40,714 nucleotides of DNA, from positions 1-40,714 of the forward strand of contig QHVJ01000011.1 of assembly GCA_003222275.1 (NCBI GenBank). Direction: 5' to 3'. Below the pieces are notes generated by a model that worked only from the letters and a program-made list of their open reading frames with translations, did not search any database and was not told the origin of the DNA. This stretch comes from Acidobacteriota bacterium (GTDB lineage: Bacteria; Acidobacteriota; Vicinamibacteria; Fen-336). Numbering within the stretch: the first letter of the stretch is position 1; every line of letters begins with the position of its first letter. Positions 7,867 through 14,769 of the stretch are shown piece after piece. The position numbers were made by a program, and so were the translations under genes.

Positions 7867-9558
7867 TCAGCGCGAGGACCCCGAGAGGGCCGGCGGGGCG
7901 GCGATGGCGGCCTTGCCGGCACGAGCGCGGGCGTCACGCAGGACGGCCAGGTCGGGGTCCGCGTCCTTCCACAGGTCCACGGCGGCCGTGAACTCCCGCC
8001 CGGCCGCGGCGGTGTCGCCGCGCTGCTCCGCCACGAGGGCCAGGGCGTAGCGGGTGCCGGCGTACGCGGGATCGTGCTCCCGCATCTGCTCCGCGGTGTA
8101 CGCCGCGAGGTCCCAGTCGCCCGCCTCGCGGGCCGCGCGGGCGATCGACTCCAGCCGGTAGAGAGCCTCCGTCCACGCGTCCGGCCCCGGCACCGCCCGG
8201 ATCCGGCGCTGCACGTCCTTCAGCAGAGGTGCGGCCTCGGCCCGCCGGCCCTCGCGCAGGAGGAGCTCTCCGCGCAGCCCGTCCACGTAGGGATCGATCG
8301 CGGATCGCGACATGGCTCCCGGGGCTCCGACCTCCGACAGGCCCTTCTCCGCCGCCAGCAGCTCGTCGCGGGCGGCGCCCAGCCGCCCCGTGACGGCGAG
8401 GGCCTGACCGGCCAGGACGTGGCCCACGGCGCGTGTGGACGGCCAGCGGCCGCGGGCCAGCTCGCGCGCCGCTTCGAGCGCCTCCTCGTTACGCCCCAAG
8501 GCGAGGAGGAATCCCGGCCATTCCTTCTTGTTGAACTCGCGGCCCTCCATCACCGACGGGATGGCCAGGGACTCCCGCATGTACGCCTCGGCCGTCCTCA
8601 TCTGGCCCTGGTGCTGGTGGCAGCCGGCGAGAAGGTCGAGGTTGTGCGGATGGTGCCAGTCGATCCCGGCGGGAATCTTCTCGGCGGCGTAGTAGGCCTG
8701 CTCGATCTCGTAGGCCTTCCGGAACTCGGCAATGGCCTCCTCGACCCGGCCCACCCGCCGCAGGTCGTGGCCGTACATGTGGCGGGCGTGGGGGATGTCG
8801 GACGCGAGGCGGGCGTAGGCCTGTCCGTGACGCAAGGCGTCGTCGATGCGCCCGATGTTCTCGTAGGAGTGAACGAGGTAGTGGTGGGCGGCGAAGTGGT
8901 CGGGGACGATCGCCAGCGCCTGCTGGTAGAAGGCGACCGAGGCCGCTTCTCCGCGCTGTCCGCGGCCCGAGGCCCAGCGCTCCTCGGCGTTGCCCCGCAG
9001 CAGCCACAGCTCGGGGTCGTCCATGTCGGCGGCCAGCGCGTCGTCGAGGGCCTTCTTGTAGGCGAGATGCTTCTCCGCGCTCGCCGCGTCCTCCATCGCG
9101 TCGAGCTGCTTCCGCCTCAGCTCGATGCGGCGCTGCTCGCGCGGGCTGGCGCCCGCGGCGCGAGCCTGCGCCTCGTCGAGAGCGGCGCGGGCGGCGACAG
9201 GGTCTTCGAGGCCGGAGTAGACCCGGCTCAGCCCGAGGTAGGCCATGGCCAGCCGCGGGTCGGCCCGGAGGGACTGGTTGAAGGAGCGGGCCGCCTCGAT
9301 CCAGACGTATGAATGAAGATAAGCGACGCCCTGGTCGTAGAGGGCCTGGGCCTCCTTCGAGCTTGCGGTCACGGCGTCGTGAAGCGGACCGACGGCCTCC
9401 CGCAGCCCGACCGGCCGCTGAAGGACCTCCCGCGGCACCCAGCCCACCGCCGCGCAGGCCGCATGGGGATCGTCCTGGGCGGTCGCGATCGGGCTGGAAA
9501 GGCCGAGGGCGAGGGCGAGGGCCGCCGCCGCCGCGGCCCGCCGGCACGAGAGCGTCAA
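7867..9558 (-). CDS. Exported tetratricopeptide-repeat protein
   Basis: A 563-residue protein made almost wholly of TPR-like helical repeats, e.g. the segments near ALYDQGVAYLHSYVWIEAAR, DPRLAMAYLGLSRVYSGLED and ELWLLRGNAEERWASG. It opens with a signal peptide (RRAAAAAALALALGLSSPIA, cleavage near ATA-QDD), so it acts outside the cytoplasm as a protein-interaction scaffold. The frame is open upstream to 9936, but the TTG at 9558 is preferred: it has GAGGAGGG about 5 bp upstream and puts the leader at the N-terminus. It is divergent from the SAM riboswitch unit. Its stop lies at the head of the metX frame, so this gene probably begins the minus-strand operon. A WHHPHNLDLL-type segment recurs in bacterial TPR proteins of unknown function; no enzymatic motif is recognised. 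Confidence 0.85.
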   Translation of the reverse strand: MTLSCRRAAAAAALALALGLSSPIATAQDDPHAACAAVGWVPREVLQRPVGLREAVGPLHDAVTASSKEAQALYDQGVAYLHSYVWIEAARSFNQSLRADPRLAMAYLGLSRVYSGLEDPVAARAALDEAQARAAGASPREQRRIELRRKQLDAMEDAASAEKHLAYKKALDDALAADMDDPELWLLRGNAEERWASGRGQRGEAASVAFYQQALAIVPDHFAAHHYLVHSYENIGRIDDALRHGQAYARLASDIPHARHMYGHDLRRVGRVEEAIAEFRKAYEIEQAYYAAEKIPAGIDWHHPHNLDLLAGCHQHQGQMRTAEAYMRESLAIPSVMEGREFNKKEWPGFLLALGRNEEALEAARELARGRWPSTRAVGHVLAGQALAVTGRLGAARDELLAAEKGLSEVGAPGAMSRSAIDPYVDGLRGELLLREGRRAEAAPLLKDVQRRIRAVPGPDAWTEALYRLESIARAAREAGDWDLAAYTAEQMREHDPAYAGTRYALALVAEQRGDTAAAGREFTAAVDLWKDADPDLAVLRDARARAGKAAIAAPPALSGSSR

Positions 9559-9614
9559 TGCACCCTCCTCGGGGACTGGTCGAGCGTACCACAGCGTATG
9601 ACACAGGCCGCCCC

Positions 9615-9645
9615 TTGCATTCGGCTCGGGAAGGGGGCATATTAT
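9615..9645 (+). promoter_or_regulatory. Candidate sigma70-like promoter of the SAM riboswitch unit
   Basis: TTGCAT at 9615-9620 and TATTAT at 9640-9645 are separated by 19 bp, slightly longer than ideal. This is the only AT-rich pocket in the region, and it ends about 7 bp before the first base-paired element of the riboswitch, where transcription would be expected to begin. Position-based inference only. Confidence 0.4.
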
Positions 9646-9651
9646 TTTTCG

Positions 9652-9742
9652 ACATCCGGAGAGACCCGCGGAAGCGGGCCCGGCAACCTGGGGGGGCAAC
9701 CCAAGGTGCCGTCTCGAACGGCAGGAGCCGATCGGGAGATGT
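9652..9742 (+). promoter_or_regulatory. SAM riboswitch (SAM-I/SAM-IV clan) upstream of metK
   Basis: The closing helix P1 pairs ACATC (9652-9656) with GATGT (9738-9742). Inside are a CCCGC/GCGGG hairpin (9665-9678, P2), the invariant GGCAACC (9682-9688), a P3 hairpin around CCTGGG...CCCAAGG, the conserved GGTGC (9705-9709), and a GCCGT/ACGGC hairpin (9708-9722, P4). The order P2, GGCAACC, P3, GGTGC, P4, P1' is that of the SAM-I/SAM-IV aptamer clan, and the downstream gene encodes SAM synthetase. Which subtype it is needs a covariance-model search. The element would lower expression when SAM is abundant. Confidence 0.82.
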
Positions 9743-9777
9743 GGCCTCAGATGGAACCAGAGGCAACGAAGTTGTCC

Positions 9778-9830
9778 GGCGCGGCCTGAAACCGCGCCCT
9801 CCGGGTGTCTTCTTCGGAAGGAGAAGACAC
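9778..9830 (+). promoter_or_regulatory. Two hairpins after the aptamer, the second covering the Shine-Dalgarno region
   Basis: Downstream of the aptamer are two perfect hairpins: GGCGCGG/CCGCGCC (9778-9784 with 9792-9798), and GTGTCTTCT/AGAAGACAC (9805-9813 with 9822-9830). The second holds GGAAGGAG in its loop and 3' arm, one base before the ATG at 9832. No U-tract follows either stem. This fits an expression platform acting on translation initiation rather than an intrinsic terminator. That is inference from the pairing and position. Confidence 0.6.
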
Positions 9831-9831
9831 C

Positions 9832-10122
9832 ATGGCCCAGAGCCAGTCGTTCCCCACTTCGGCCCACGATCCCGTCGATCCCGACCACCATCTCTGGCGC
9901 AACGGCCATCGCTGGTGGATCGCCTTCACGGTCCACCTCCCCGGATGGCAGAAGGAGCGCGTCCGCTTCTCGCTGGGGACCGCCGACCTCGACGAGGCGC
10001 GCGCGCGCCGCGACCAGGTCCTGCGCGAGTACCCCCAGACGCGGGGCTGCGAGCTGTCCCTCCGCCTCGACGGCCGGAGGGGAGGCATGCAGGCGCGCGC
10101 CGGCCAGGGACAGGCGGCCTGA
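9832..10122 (+). CDS. Small protein resembling an integrase arm-type DNA-binding domain, SAM-riboswitch controlled
   Basis: A 96-residue protein starting at the ATG right after the riboswitch's second hairpin, with GGAAGGAG upstream. Residues about 20-65 (HLWRNGHRWWIAFTVHLPG, then RVRFSLGTADLDEARARRD) resemble the N-terminal arm-type DNA-binding domain of tyrosine recombinases, where a short three-stranded sheet is followed by a helix. No core-binding or catalytic recombinase domain is present, and the remainder is Arg/Gly-rich. The stop codon overlaps the metK start (TGATG), so translation of metK is probably coupled to it. It might be a DNA- or RNA-binding regulator, or a leader gene whose translation relays riboswitch control to metK. 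The domain match is from pattern recognition and moderate; that the gene is expressed is well supported by context. Confidence 0.68.
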   Translation: MAQSQSFPTSAHDPVDPDHHLWRNGHRWWIAFTVHLPGWQKERVRFSLGTADLDEARARRDQVLREYPQTRGCELSLRLDGRRGGMQARAGQGQAA

Positions 10123-11288
10123 TGAGCGGCCCCGTCGCCGCCCCGGATCCCGCCGCCCGCGCCACTGAGGCGCGACGCGCTGCGCGCGCCGTCGTCCTCA
10201 CGTCCGAGTCGGTGGCGGAGGGCCATCCGGACAAGGTCTGCGACTACATCGCGGACTCGATCCTCGACGCCTACCTCGAGCTGGACCGCCGGAGCCGGGT
10301 GGCCTGCGAGGTCCTCAGCAAGTCGGGCATCGTGGTCCTGGCCGGAGAGATCAGCTCCATCGCCACGCTCGATCACGTGCCGCTCATCCGGGAGGCGGTG
10401 CGGGAGCTGGGCTACGACGACCCGGAGACCGCCTTCAACGCCGACGGGCTGCACGTGCTGCAGCACATCACCGGCCAGAGCTGGGAGATCGGCCGCAGCG
10501 TCGATCCGGCCACCAACCCCGTGGGCGAGCAGGGCGCCGGGGACCAGGGCATCGTCTTCGGCTACGCGACGGCGGAGACGCCGGAGCGAATGCCCCTGCC
10601 CATCCTGCTCGCGCATGCGCTCGCCCGCGGCCTGGCGGAGGATCGCCGTTCCGGCGCCTACCCCTGGCTCCGGCCCGACGGCAAGACGCAGGTCTCGGTG
10701 GCCTACGAGGGCGGCCAGCCCGCGCGAGTCACGGAGGTACTCGTGTCCGCTCAGCACGCTCCCGACGTGGACGCAGGGGTCGTGCGCCACCACGTCGAGA
10801 GCGTGCTCGCGCCACGAGTCCTGGGCCGCTGGTTCGACGACTCGATCCACTTCACCGTCAATCCCAGCGGCAGCTTCGTGAAGGGCGGGCCGGGCGCCGA
10901 CTGCGGCGTCACCGGCCGCAAGATCATCGTCGACACCTACGGGGGCGCGGCGCGGCACGGGGGCGGCGCCTTCAGCGGCAAGGACCCGTCCAAGGTGGAC
11001 CGCAGCGGCGCCTACTTCTGCCGTTACGTCGCGCGCAAGGCGGTGGAGGCGGCGGTGGCGGAGCGGATCGAGGTCCAGGTCGCCTACGCGATCGGCGTGG
11101 CGGAGCCGGTGGCGATCCAGGTCGACACGTTCGGCACCGGTGAGCCGGGGGCAGCGGCGGATTTCGTTCGCGGCTTCGACTTCCGCCCCGCCGCGATCAT
11201 CGAGCGGCTCGACCTGCTGCGGCCTATCTACCGGCGGACGACGAACTACGGCCACTTCGGCCGCCCGGGCCTGCCCTGGGAGGAGTGA
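10122..11288 (+). CDS. metK: S-adenosylmethionine synthetase
   Basis: Makes S-adenosylmethionine from methionine and ATP in the cytoplasm, releasing phosphate and pyrophosphate. At 388 residues it has family length. Signature segments are all present: the N-terminal TSESVAEGHPDKVCDYIAD, the hexapeptide-type motif GAGDQGIVFGYA, KTQVSVAYEGG, and the glycine-rich loop GGGAFSGKD. The C-terminus RTTNYGHFGR is also typical. The first ~22 residues (Ala/Arg-rich) are a non-conserved extension; the start is nevertheless placed at 10122 because it overlaps the upstream small gene's stop as TGATG. It belongs to the SAM-riboswitch unit, a direct product-feedback arrangement. Downstream, the gene end faces that of fpg across a pair of inverted repeats. 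Confidence 0.97.
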   Translation: MSGPVAAPDPAARATEARRAARAVVLTSESVAEGHPDKVCDYIADSILDAYLELDRRSRVACEVLSKSGIVVLAGEISSIATLDHVPLIREAVRELGYDDPETAFNADGLHVLQHITGQSWEIGRSVDPATNPVGEQGAGDQGIVFGYATAETPERMPLPILLAHALARGLAEDRRSGAYPWLRPDGKTQVSVAYEGGQPARVTEVLVSAQHAPDVDAGVVRHHVESVLAPRVLGRWFDDSIHFTVNPSGSFVKGGPGADCGVTGRKIIVDTYGGAARHGGGAFSGKDPSKVDRSGAYFCRYVARKAVEAAVAERIEVQVAYAIGVAEPVAIQVDTFGTGEPGAAADFVRGFDFRPAAIIERLDLLRPIYRRTTNYGHFGRPGLPWEE

Positions 11289-11314
11289 GCCCAACCCGAA
11301 CCAGAGAGTGCCTC

Positions 11315-11427
11315 TCAACGCAGAGGCCGCAGAGAACGCGCAGAGAACGCAGAGAACGAAAGGGAGATCAGCCCCCGAATCCTTTTGTCTCTGCGGCCTC
11401 TGCAGCCCTCCGCGGCCTCTGCGTTGA
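11315..11427. repeat. Inverted pair of CGCAGAGG-type repeats between the convergent metK and fpg ends
   Basis: The left arm (11315-11354) starts TCAACGCAGAGGCCGC, and the right arm (11389-11427) read on the minus strand starts identically. The arms are each about 40 bp, imperfect beyond the first 16 bases, and enclose a ~34 bp spacer. Each arm lies 12-26 bp past a stop codon (metK to the left, fpg to the right), oriented the same way relative to its own gene. As RNA from either strand it could fold into a long stem, so a bidirectional terminator or 3'-end stabiliser is plausible, though no clear U-tract is present. Confidence 0.78.
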
Positions 11428-11439
11428 TCCGTTCAGAGC

Positions 11440-12237
11440 CTAGCGCTGGCGGGAGGGGACCCAGGCCGCGGTGCGGCCGCCGATCGTCTCGTGGACGATG
11501 CGCTCCGCGCGCAGCGTCTGCGCGCGGCTGTCCCGTCCCCAACGCCGATGGAAGAGCCAGCCGCGGGGAAACTCCTGCTTGCGAGCCAGCACCTTCACCG
11601 CGAGCGCCACGATCGCGCCGAGATGCCGGCGGAGGCCGGCCACCTCGGCGGCGGAAAGGCTCGACGCGGGCCGGTGGGGGCTGATCCGCGCCTGGAAGAG
11701 CGCCTCGTCGGCGATCCAGTTGCCGACGCCGGCGAACAGTCCCTGATCCAGCAGCACCGCCTTGATCGGCGCCCGGCGCCGTGACAGCAACGCCCGCAGC
11801 TCCCGCGCCTCGGGCATCTCGCCGAAGACGTCGAACCCGAGCCGGCTGATCGGGGGCTCGCGCGCGGGATCCCGCAGCAGCCGGATGCGTCCGAGGCGGC
11901 GCGGATCGCGAAGCGCGAGGCGTGCGCCGTCGTCGGTCTGCAGCTCGAGCTTCCAATAGCGCGGACGCTCGGCGGCGGGGCCGTAGACCCGGAACGAACC
12001 GCTCATGCCGAAATGGAAGGCGGGCCAGGGCCGGCGGTCCAGCTCGAGCCAGAGATGCTTGCCCTTCCGGCCCACCGCCTTCACGCGGCGGCCGCGCAGC
12101 GCCGCGGCCAGACGCCGCCGGCTCACGCCCGCGTAGACGATGGGGTCGTCGACGGTCGCCACCCCGACGATGCGGCGCCCGGCGAGGGCGCGCGTGGCGA
12201 GCTTGCGCGCCGTCTCCACCTCCGGCAGCTCGGGCAT
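11440..12237 (-). CDS. mutM: Formamidopyrimidine-DNA glycosylase-like protein with zinc-less finger
   Basis: A base-excision-repair glycosylase/AP lyase of the Fpg/Nei family, 265 residues. The catalytic N-terminus PELPEVET (Pro2, Glu3), a lysine in GRKGKHLW (K60), and the helix-two-turn-helix GVGNWIADEALFQA are intact. The C-terminal four-cysteine zinc finger of typical bacterial Fpg is absent: the protein has no cysteine at all. In its place is FHRRWGRDS...TIGGRTAAWVPSRQR, which matches the zinc-less finger style of plant and fungal Fpg homologues, retaining the arginine of GGRT. It is therefore likely to be active, with possible preference changes. The start ATG at 12237 is fixed by the requirement for N-terminal proline. 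The HicB-like gene lies 6 bp upstream, so the two are co-transcribed. Confidence 0.9.
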   Translation of the reverse strand: MPELPEVETARKLATRALAGRRIVGVATVDDPIVYAGVSRRRLAAALRGRRVKAVGRKGKHLWLELDRRPWPAFHFGMSGSFRVYGPAAERPRYWKLELQTDDGARLALRDPRRLGRIRLLRDPAREPPISRLGFDVFGEMPEARELRALLSRRRAPIKAVLLDQGLFAGVGNWIADEALFQARISPHRPASSLSAAEVAGLRRHLGAIVALAVKVLARKQEFPRGWLFHRRWGRDSRAQTLRAERIVHETIGGRTAAWVPSRQR

Positions 12238-12243
12238 GCGCGA

Positions 12244-12624
12244 TTATGCCGTCAGCCGCCAGAGCTTCTCCAGCTTCAGCGGCGGCAGGCCGAGCAGATC
12301 GCTCGCGTCGCGCACTCCCAGCGACAGCTCCTTCAGGGCGCGCAGGGCCTCCCGGGCCGCCGCATCCGCGCGCGCCTGGGCCCCCGCGAGGCGCCGGCGC
12401 GCCGCCCAGTGGCGGCCGAGGAGCCGGCGCGCGGCGCCGGGCAGGCGCACGTCCTCCACGAAGTCGATGGCGTCGGGATCGTCCACCAGCAGGCCCAGCG
12501 CGCGGCGGAGCCGGACCCGCGTCACGCGGATCGTGCGCCCGCGGGCGCGCGCGCGCCGGTATCCCTTCACCGACCCGCGCCAGCTCCGTCCATCCTTCTT
12601 GTAGGTGACGTAGTACTCCGCCAC
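12244..12624 (-). CDS. HicB-like protein with C-terminal helix-turn-helix-like segment
   Basis: A 126-residue protein from a GTG at 12624. The N-terminus (EYYVTYKKDGRSWRGSVKG, then RGRTIRVTRVRLRRALGLLV) follows the pattern of the HicB antitoxin partial RNase H fold. The C-terminus (ELSLGVRDASDLLGLPP) resembles the helix-turn-helix of orphan HicB proteins common in high-GC bacteria (pattern LGLSVRDAGELLGLS). The usual Gly-Cys of the HicB fold (VPGLPGC...) is replaced by GYRRARARG. No HicA-type toxin is adjacent: the neighbour 6 bp downstream is the Fpg gene. It is probably a DNA-binding regulator or domesticated antitoxin, perhaps controlling its own transcript with fpg. Family match is moderate; coding status is good. 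Confidence 0.7.
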   Translation of the reverse strand: MAEYYVTYKKDGRSWRGSVKGYRRARARGRTIRVTRVRLRRALGLLVDDPDAIDFVEDVRLPGAARRLLGRHWAARRRLAGAQARADAAAREALRALKELSLGVRDASDLLGLPPLKLEKLWRLTA

Positions 12625-12636
12625 TGTCGATTTCCG

Positions 12637-12682
12637 TTCTCTGTGGCCTGTGCGCGTTCCTCTGCGGCCTCTGCGTTGAAAG
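12637..12682 (-). repeat. CGCAGAGG-type repeat copy, 3' of the M13 peptidase gene
   Basis: On the minus strand, about 14 bases past the M13 stop codon, the sequence reads CTTTCAACGCAGAGGCCGCAG and continues with degraded copies (CGCGCACAGGCCACAGAG). Orientation relative to the upstream gene is the same as at the other gene-end copies. It lies between co-oriented genes, so it may separate their transcripts. Confidence 0.75.
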
Positions 12683-12696
12683 GTAGCGCTGGCTCG

Positions 12697-14739
12697 TCAC
12701 CAGACCCGGCAGGCGTTCTCCCGCACCATCGCGTCGCCGGCCTTGCAGCCGAAGGTCTGCTGGAACTCGGGCATGTTCGCCACCACGCCGTTCACGCGGT
12801 AGCGCCCGGGCGAATGCGGATCGACGTTGGCCCGCAGCCGCGCGCTCTCCTCGGTCTCGTTCTGGCACCAGACCTGGCCGAAGCCGAGGAAGAAGCGCTG
12901 CTCCGGCGTGAAGCCATCGACGACGCCGGGGCCCGGCTTCGGCGCGGCATCGGCCAGCGTCTGCACCAGGGCCATGTACGCGACCCGCACCCCGCCGTTG
13001 TCGGCGGTGTTCTCGCCGAGGGTCAGCTTGCCGTTGAGGTGGACGTCCCCCGCCACCGTGAAGCCCGAGTACTCGTCGGCGATACAGGCCGCGCGCTTCT
13101 CGAACTCCTTCGCGTCCTCCGGCGTCCACCAGTCCGAGAGGTCGCCGTTGGCCGCGAACTTCCGGCCCTGGTCGTCGAACCCGTGGGTCAGCTCATGGCC
13201 GATGACGGCCCCGATGCCGCCGAAGTTCACGGCGTCGTCCATCGCGTTGTCGTAGAACGGCGGCTGCAGGATGCCGGCCGGGAAGTTGATGTTGTTCTGC
13301 AGCGGGTTGTAGTACGCGTTGACGGTCGGCGGGCTCATGCTCCACTCGCTGCGGTCGAGCGTCTTGCCGATCTTGGCCAGGTCCCGCCGCACCTCGAACT
13401 CCTCCGCCCTCAGCTCGTTTCCGATGGCGTCGCCCCGCGCGATGCGCAAGCTCGAGTAGTCACGCCACCGGTCGGGATACCCGATCTTGTTGGCGATGGC
13501 GTGGAGCTTGCCGAGGGCCTGGGTCTTCGTGGCGTCGGTCATCCACGGCAGCGTCTGCAGGTCCCGCTCGAGTGCGGCCTCGAGCGCGCCGACCATCTTC
13601 GACGTTCGTGCCTTGCCCTCCGCGCCGAAGGTCGCCTCGACATAGCGCCGGCCGAGCGCCTCGCCCATCTCGCTGTCGACGAGCGCCACGCAGCGCTTCC
13701 ACCTCGGGCGCAGCTGCTTCGCGCCCGTGAGGGCCTGGCCATAGAAGGCGAAGTCCTCGTTGACGAAGGCCGCCGGAAGCAGGTTCGCGTTCTCGTGCAG
13801 GAGGTGCCAGCGCAGGTAGGCCTTCCACGCGCCGAGCGGCGCCGAATCGAGCTGGGCGTTGAAGGCCTTGTAGAAGTCGGGCACGGTGACGTTCAGATCG
13901 GTCACCGGCGGCCCGGCCGCCGCGGCCAGGTAGGCGGTCCAATCGAAGGCGGGCGTGAGCGCCTGCAGCTCCGCCACCTTCATCTTGTGGTAGATGTTTG
14001 CGGGGTCGCGGCGCTTCACGCGCTCGAGCGAGGCGCGGGCCAGGGCGGTCTCGAGATCCACGACCGCGCGCCCGTCGGCCGCCGCGGCCGCCGCCGGCTC
14101 TCCCGACAGCTCGAGCATCTTCTGGACGTGCGCCAGGTACCTGGTCCGCAGCTCCCCCGACTTCGCGTCGTCCTTCAGGTAGTAATCGCGGTCAGGCAGG
14201 CCGAGGCCGCCCTGGTCGGTGCCGGCGATCACCGAGTTGGCATCCTTGAAGTCGGGCACGGAACGGAAGCGAAACGCGGCATCGACCCCGCCCTCGTGGA
14301 GGTGGGCCAGCTCACCCGGCATGGCGGCTTTCGAATCGAGACCGGCGATGCGGTCCAGCTCCGGCTTCAGCGCGGCGATCCCTTTCGCCTCGATGGCCGC
14401 CTCGTCCATGCACGCCGCGTACTGGTCGCCGATCTTCTGGTCGATGGGATCGCGCTGGGGGTCGTTCGCGGAGACCTTCTCCAGGATGCCGCGCAGCGCC
14501 GTCTGGTTGCGCTCCGCCAGCTCGTCGAAGCGGCCCCAGCGCGCCCGGTCGGGTGGCACCGGGTTGCGGGCGATCCAGTTGCCACACGCGAACTGGTAGA
14601 AGTTCGTGCACGCGGGCATGCTGCGGTCGATCGCCGTGGGATCGAACCCCGGCACCTTGGCCGGAACGTCCGCCGCGGAGGCCAGGCGCGGGAGAGCTAC
14701 AAGGACGGCGACGGCGATCGGATTCTTGAATACGGGCAT
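12697..14739 (-). CDS. Peptidase family M13 (neprilysin-like) zinc metallopeptidase
   Basis: A 680-residue exported endopeptidase of the neprilysin/PepO family, acting on oligopeptides. The signal peptide covers roughly residues 1-23 (AVAVLVALPRLASA). The zinc motif HELTH is at about residues 515-519 and the third ligand lies in GENTADNGG (E576). The substrate-binding NAYYNP and the C-terminal CRVW are as in the family, and length is standard. The cysteine-containing N-terminus (ACTNFYQFACGNW) is typical of secreted members. The ATG at 14739 is supported by GAGGAG about 5 bp upstream. With the M2 enzyme, it is the second exported zinc peptidase in the window. A repeat element follows the stop. 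Confidence 0.95.
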   Translation of the reverse strand: MPVFKNPIAVAVLVALPRLASAADVPAKVPGFDPTAIDRSMPACTNFYQFACGNWIARNPVPPDRARWGRFDELAERNQTALRGILEKVSANDPQRDPIDQKIGDQYAACMDEAAIEAKGIAALKPELDRIAGLDSKAAMPGELAHLHEGGVDAAFRFRSVPDFKDANSVIAGTDQGGLGLPDRDYYLKDDAKSGELRTRYLAHVQKMLELSGEPAAAAAADGRAVVDLETALARASLERVKRRDPANIYHKMKVAELQALTPAFDWTAYLAAAAGPPVTDLNVTVPDFYKAFNAQLDSAPLGAWKAYLRWHLLHENANLLPAAFVNEDFAFYGQALTGAKQLRPRWKRCVALVDSEMGEALGRRYVEATFGAEGKARTSKMVGALEAALERDLQTLPWMTDATKTQALGKLHAIANKIGYPDRWRDYSSLRIARGDAIGNELRAEEFEVRRDLAKIGKTLDRSEWSMSPPTVNAYYNPLQNNINFPAGILQPPFYDNAMDDAVNFGGIGAVIGHELTHGFDDQGRKFAANGDLSDWWTPEDAKEFEKRAACIADEYSGFTVAGDVHLNGKLTLGENTADNGGVRVAYMALVQTLADAAPKPGPGVVDGFTPEQRFFLGFGQVWCQNETEESARLRANVDPHSPGRYRVNGVVANMPEFQQTFGCKAGDAMVRENACRVW

Positions 14740-14769
14740 CGTTCTCCTCGGATCAGAAACCCCAAGCTA

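Noticed and set aside
9778..9830. Intrinsic terminator as the riboswitch expression platform
   Set aside because: Neither hairpin is followed by a U-tract, and the second overlaps the Shine-Dalgarno region, so translational control fits better.
9832..10122. Remnant of an integrated prophage or genomic island at the metK locus
   Set aside because: Only the arm-type domain pattern is present; there is no recombinase catalytic domain, attachment repeat or tRNA, and the gene is neatly coupled to metK.
11315..11427. CRISPR array from the repeated CGCAGAGG units
   Set aside because: Units are irregular in length, there are no unique spacers of constant size, and no cas genes are present.
12244..12624. 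HicAB toxin-antitoxin system
   Set aside because: No HicA-like small toxin frame adjoins the HicB-like gene on either side.
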